A DNA stretch of 64,000 bases, taken from NCBI RefSeq assembly GCF_002209565.1, contig NZ_NJIH01000007.1, positions 351,186-415,185 of the forward strand. The letters run 5' to 3'. Below the pieces are notes generated by a model that was given only the letters and a program-made list of their open reading frames with translations, did not search any database and was not told the DNA's origin. This DNA comes from Candidimonas nitroreducens. GTDB lineage: Bacteria; Pseudomonadota; Gammaproteobacteria; Burkholderiales; Burkholderiaceae_B. Below are positions 63,703 through 64,000 of the stretch, piece by piece (the first letter of the stretch is position 1; the number at the start of each line of letters is the position of its first letter). Position numbers and translations under genes: made by a program.

Positions 63703-63882
63703 CCAGGCAGCTTCGCCCAAGCCCACCAGCACCGCAAGGCGCTTCGGAGGCCACGAACAGGCACCACCAGCACCTTCCCTAACCGCGCCACCATCTAGCG
63801 TCGCGGGCGGCAGGGCCAGGCCGGCTCGTCCGAGCCCGCCGCCACCGTAGGGCGTTTTGGGGGAGGCAAGGGAAGCACTGTT
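63703..63882 (-). repeat. Dispersed repeat, copy B (inverted relative to 58934-59116)
   Basis: Reverse complement of copy A, about 180 bases, same 3-base indel difference. A partial extra unit continues to about 63680. The match to copy A stops at base 63882, where an IS3-family element begins. Confidence 0.8.
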
Positions 63883-64000
63883 TGTTGTGGTCAAGTTTTA
63901 GTAGACAGTTTAAAGCGAGTTTTTTGGGCTTCTACTTGCTCATAGGCGTCGGGGGCTAAGTACCCCAATGTGGAATGTATGCGAACGGGGTTATAAAACA
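63883..64000 (-). mobile_element. IS3-family insertion sequence, one end only
   Basis: Sequence unlike copy A starts exactly where the repeat match ends, near TGTTGTGGTCAAG, and holds the end of a transposase gene. The rest lies beyond the window. The insertion point inside a dispersed repeat is inferred from copy A. Confidence 0.75.
63891..64000 (-). CDS. IS3-family transposase OrfB, C-terminal end, cut by window edge
   Basis: Minus-strand reading gives FYNPVRIHSTLGYLAPDAYE, then QVEAQKTRFKLSTKT and a TGA stop at 63891-63893. The YNxxRxHSxLGY pattern is the C-terminal signature of IS3-family DDE integrase-type transposases. Only about 36 codons are visible. Low GC compared with the genes around it. 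Confidence 0.85.
   Translation of the reverse strand, partial: FYNPVRIHSTLGYLAPDAYEQVEAQKTRFKLSTKT

Noticed and set aside
1..64000. CRISPR arrays, tRNA and rRNA genes, prophage modules
   Set aside because: No regularly spaced repeats, no cloverleaf-like sequence and no phage structural genes were noticed; a covariance-model scan was not possible. The holin-family gene beside metF is a chromosomal membrane protein.

Overview
The window is from a GC-rich betaproteobacterium of the order Burkholderiales, most likely family Alcaligenaceae (Bordetella/Achromobacter/Pusillimonas-like). The basis is six Bug-type (TctC-like) tripartite tricarboxylate transporter receptors, a trpG-trpD-trpC run, two tandem lipid A acyltransferases next to metK, a SAH riboswitch before ahcY, and a dapF-DUF484-xerC order. 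The species call is inference; no rRNA or tRNA gene was seen.

Layout. (1) 1-11.65 kb is an accessory catabolic block: a truncated D-2-hydroxyacid dehydrogenase, an HpcH-type aldolase, a LigI-like amidohydrolase and a Bug receptor face two Bug receptors, an Ldh-family dehydrogenase and an MBL hydrolase. Two overlapping LysR genes, a fifth-type Bug receptor and a class II aldolase follow. (2) 11.65-20.9 kb is visibly more AT-rich and looks acquired: a wrecked IS5-family transposase, an enolase-superfamily enzyme behind a clear sigma-70 promoter, a TauD-like dioxygenase, a complete TctCBA-type transporter, a GntR/UTRA regulator, a quinone-oxidoreductase-like enzyme, an unassigned gene scrap, and a trp leader peptide with attenuator-like hairpins but no trpE. 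(3) 20.9-29.8 kb is mostly core: trpGDC, a fused HIT-uracil-DNA glycosylase, a D-threonine-aldolase-like enzyme, an RhlE helicase with a long leader, and a MidA-like methyltransferase. (4) 29.9-36.3 kb is a second accessory cassette: FadR-type regulator, Bug receptor, two consecutive TPP-dependent enzymes and a RidA protein. (5) 36.3-43.8 kb has cca, slt, 5-formyl-THF cyclo-ligase, an alpha/beta hydrolase and an MFS transporter with divergent GntR regulator. (6) 43.9-48.35 kb is the methyl cycle: metF, a small membrane protein, ahcY with SAH riboswitch, a DUF1289 protein and metK. (7) 48.6-53.2 kb: two lipid A acyltransferases, dapF, DUF484, xerC. (8) 53.2-58.7 kb is zinc homeostasis: znuA, znuB, znuC, a small protein, zur with a perfect palindromic operator, a His-rich CobW GTPase and a Cys-poor DksA. 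(9) 58.7-64 kb: a repeat region, hslVU behind a heat-shock-type promoter, a CusF-like protein, a GNAT enzyme, a cobalamin adenosyltransferase, a CMD-family protein, an inverted second copy of the repeat, and the end of an IS3-family element that interrupts that copy.

How the parts fit. The accessory blocks share a design: a solute receptor for an organic acid, a few C-C lyase/dehydrogenase/TPP enzymes and a local one-component regulator. No substrate can be read from sequence alone. The best candidates for undescribed biology are the paired TPP enzymes with RidA, the MR/MLE-TauD-TctCBA cassette, the HIT-UDG fusion, and the trp leader stranded without trpE.
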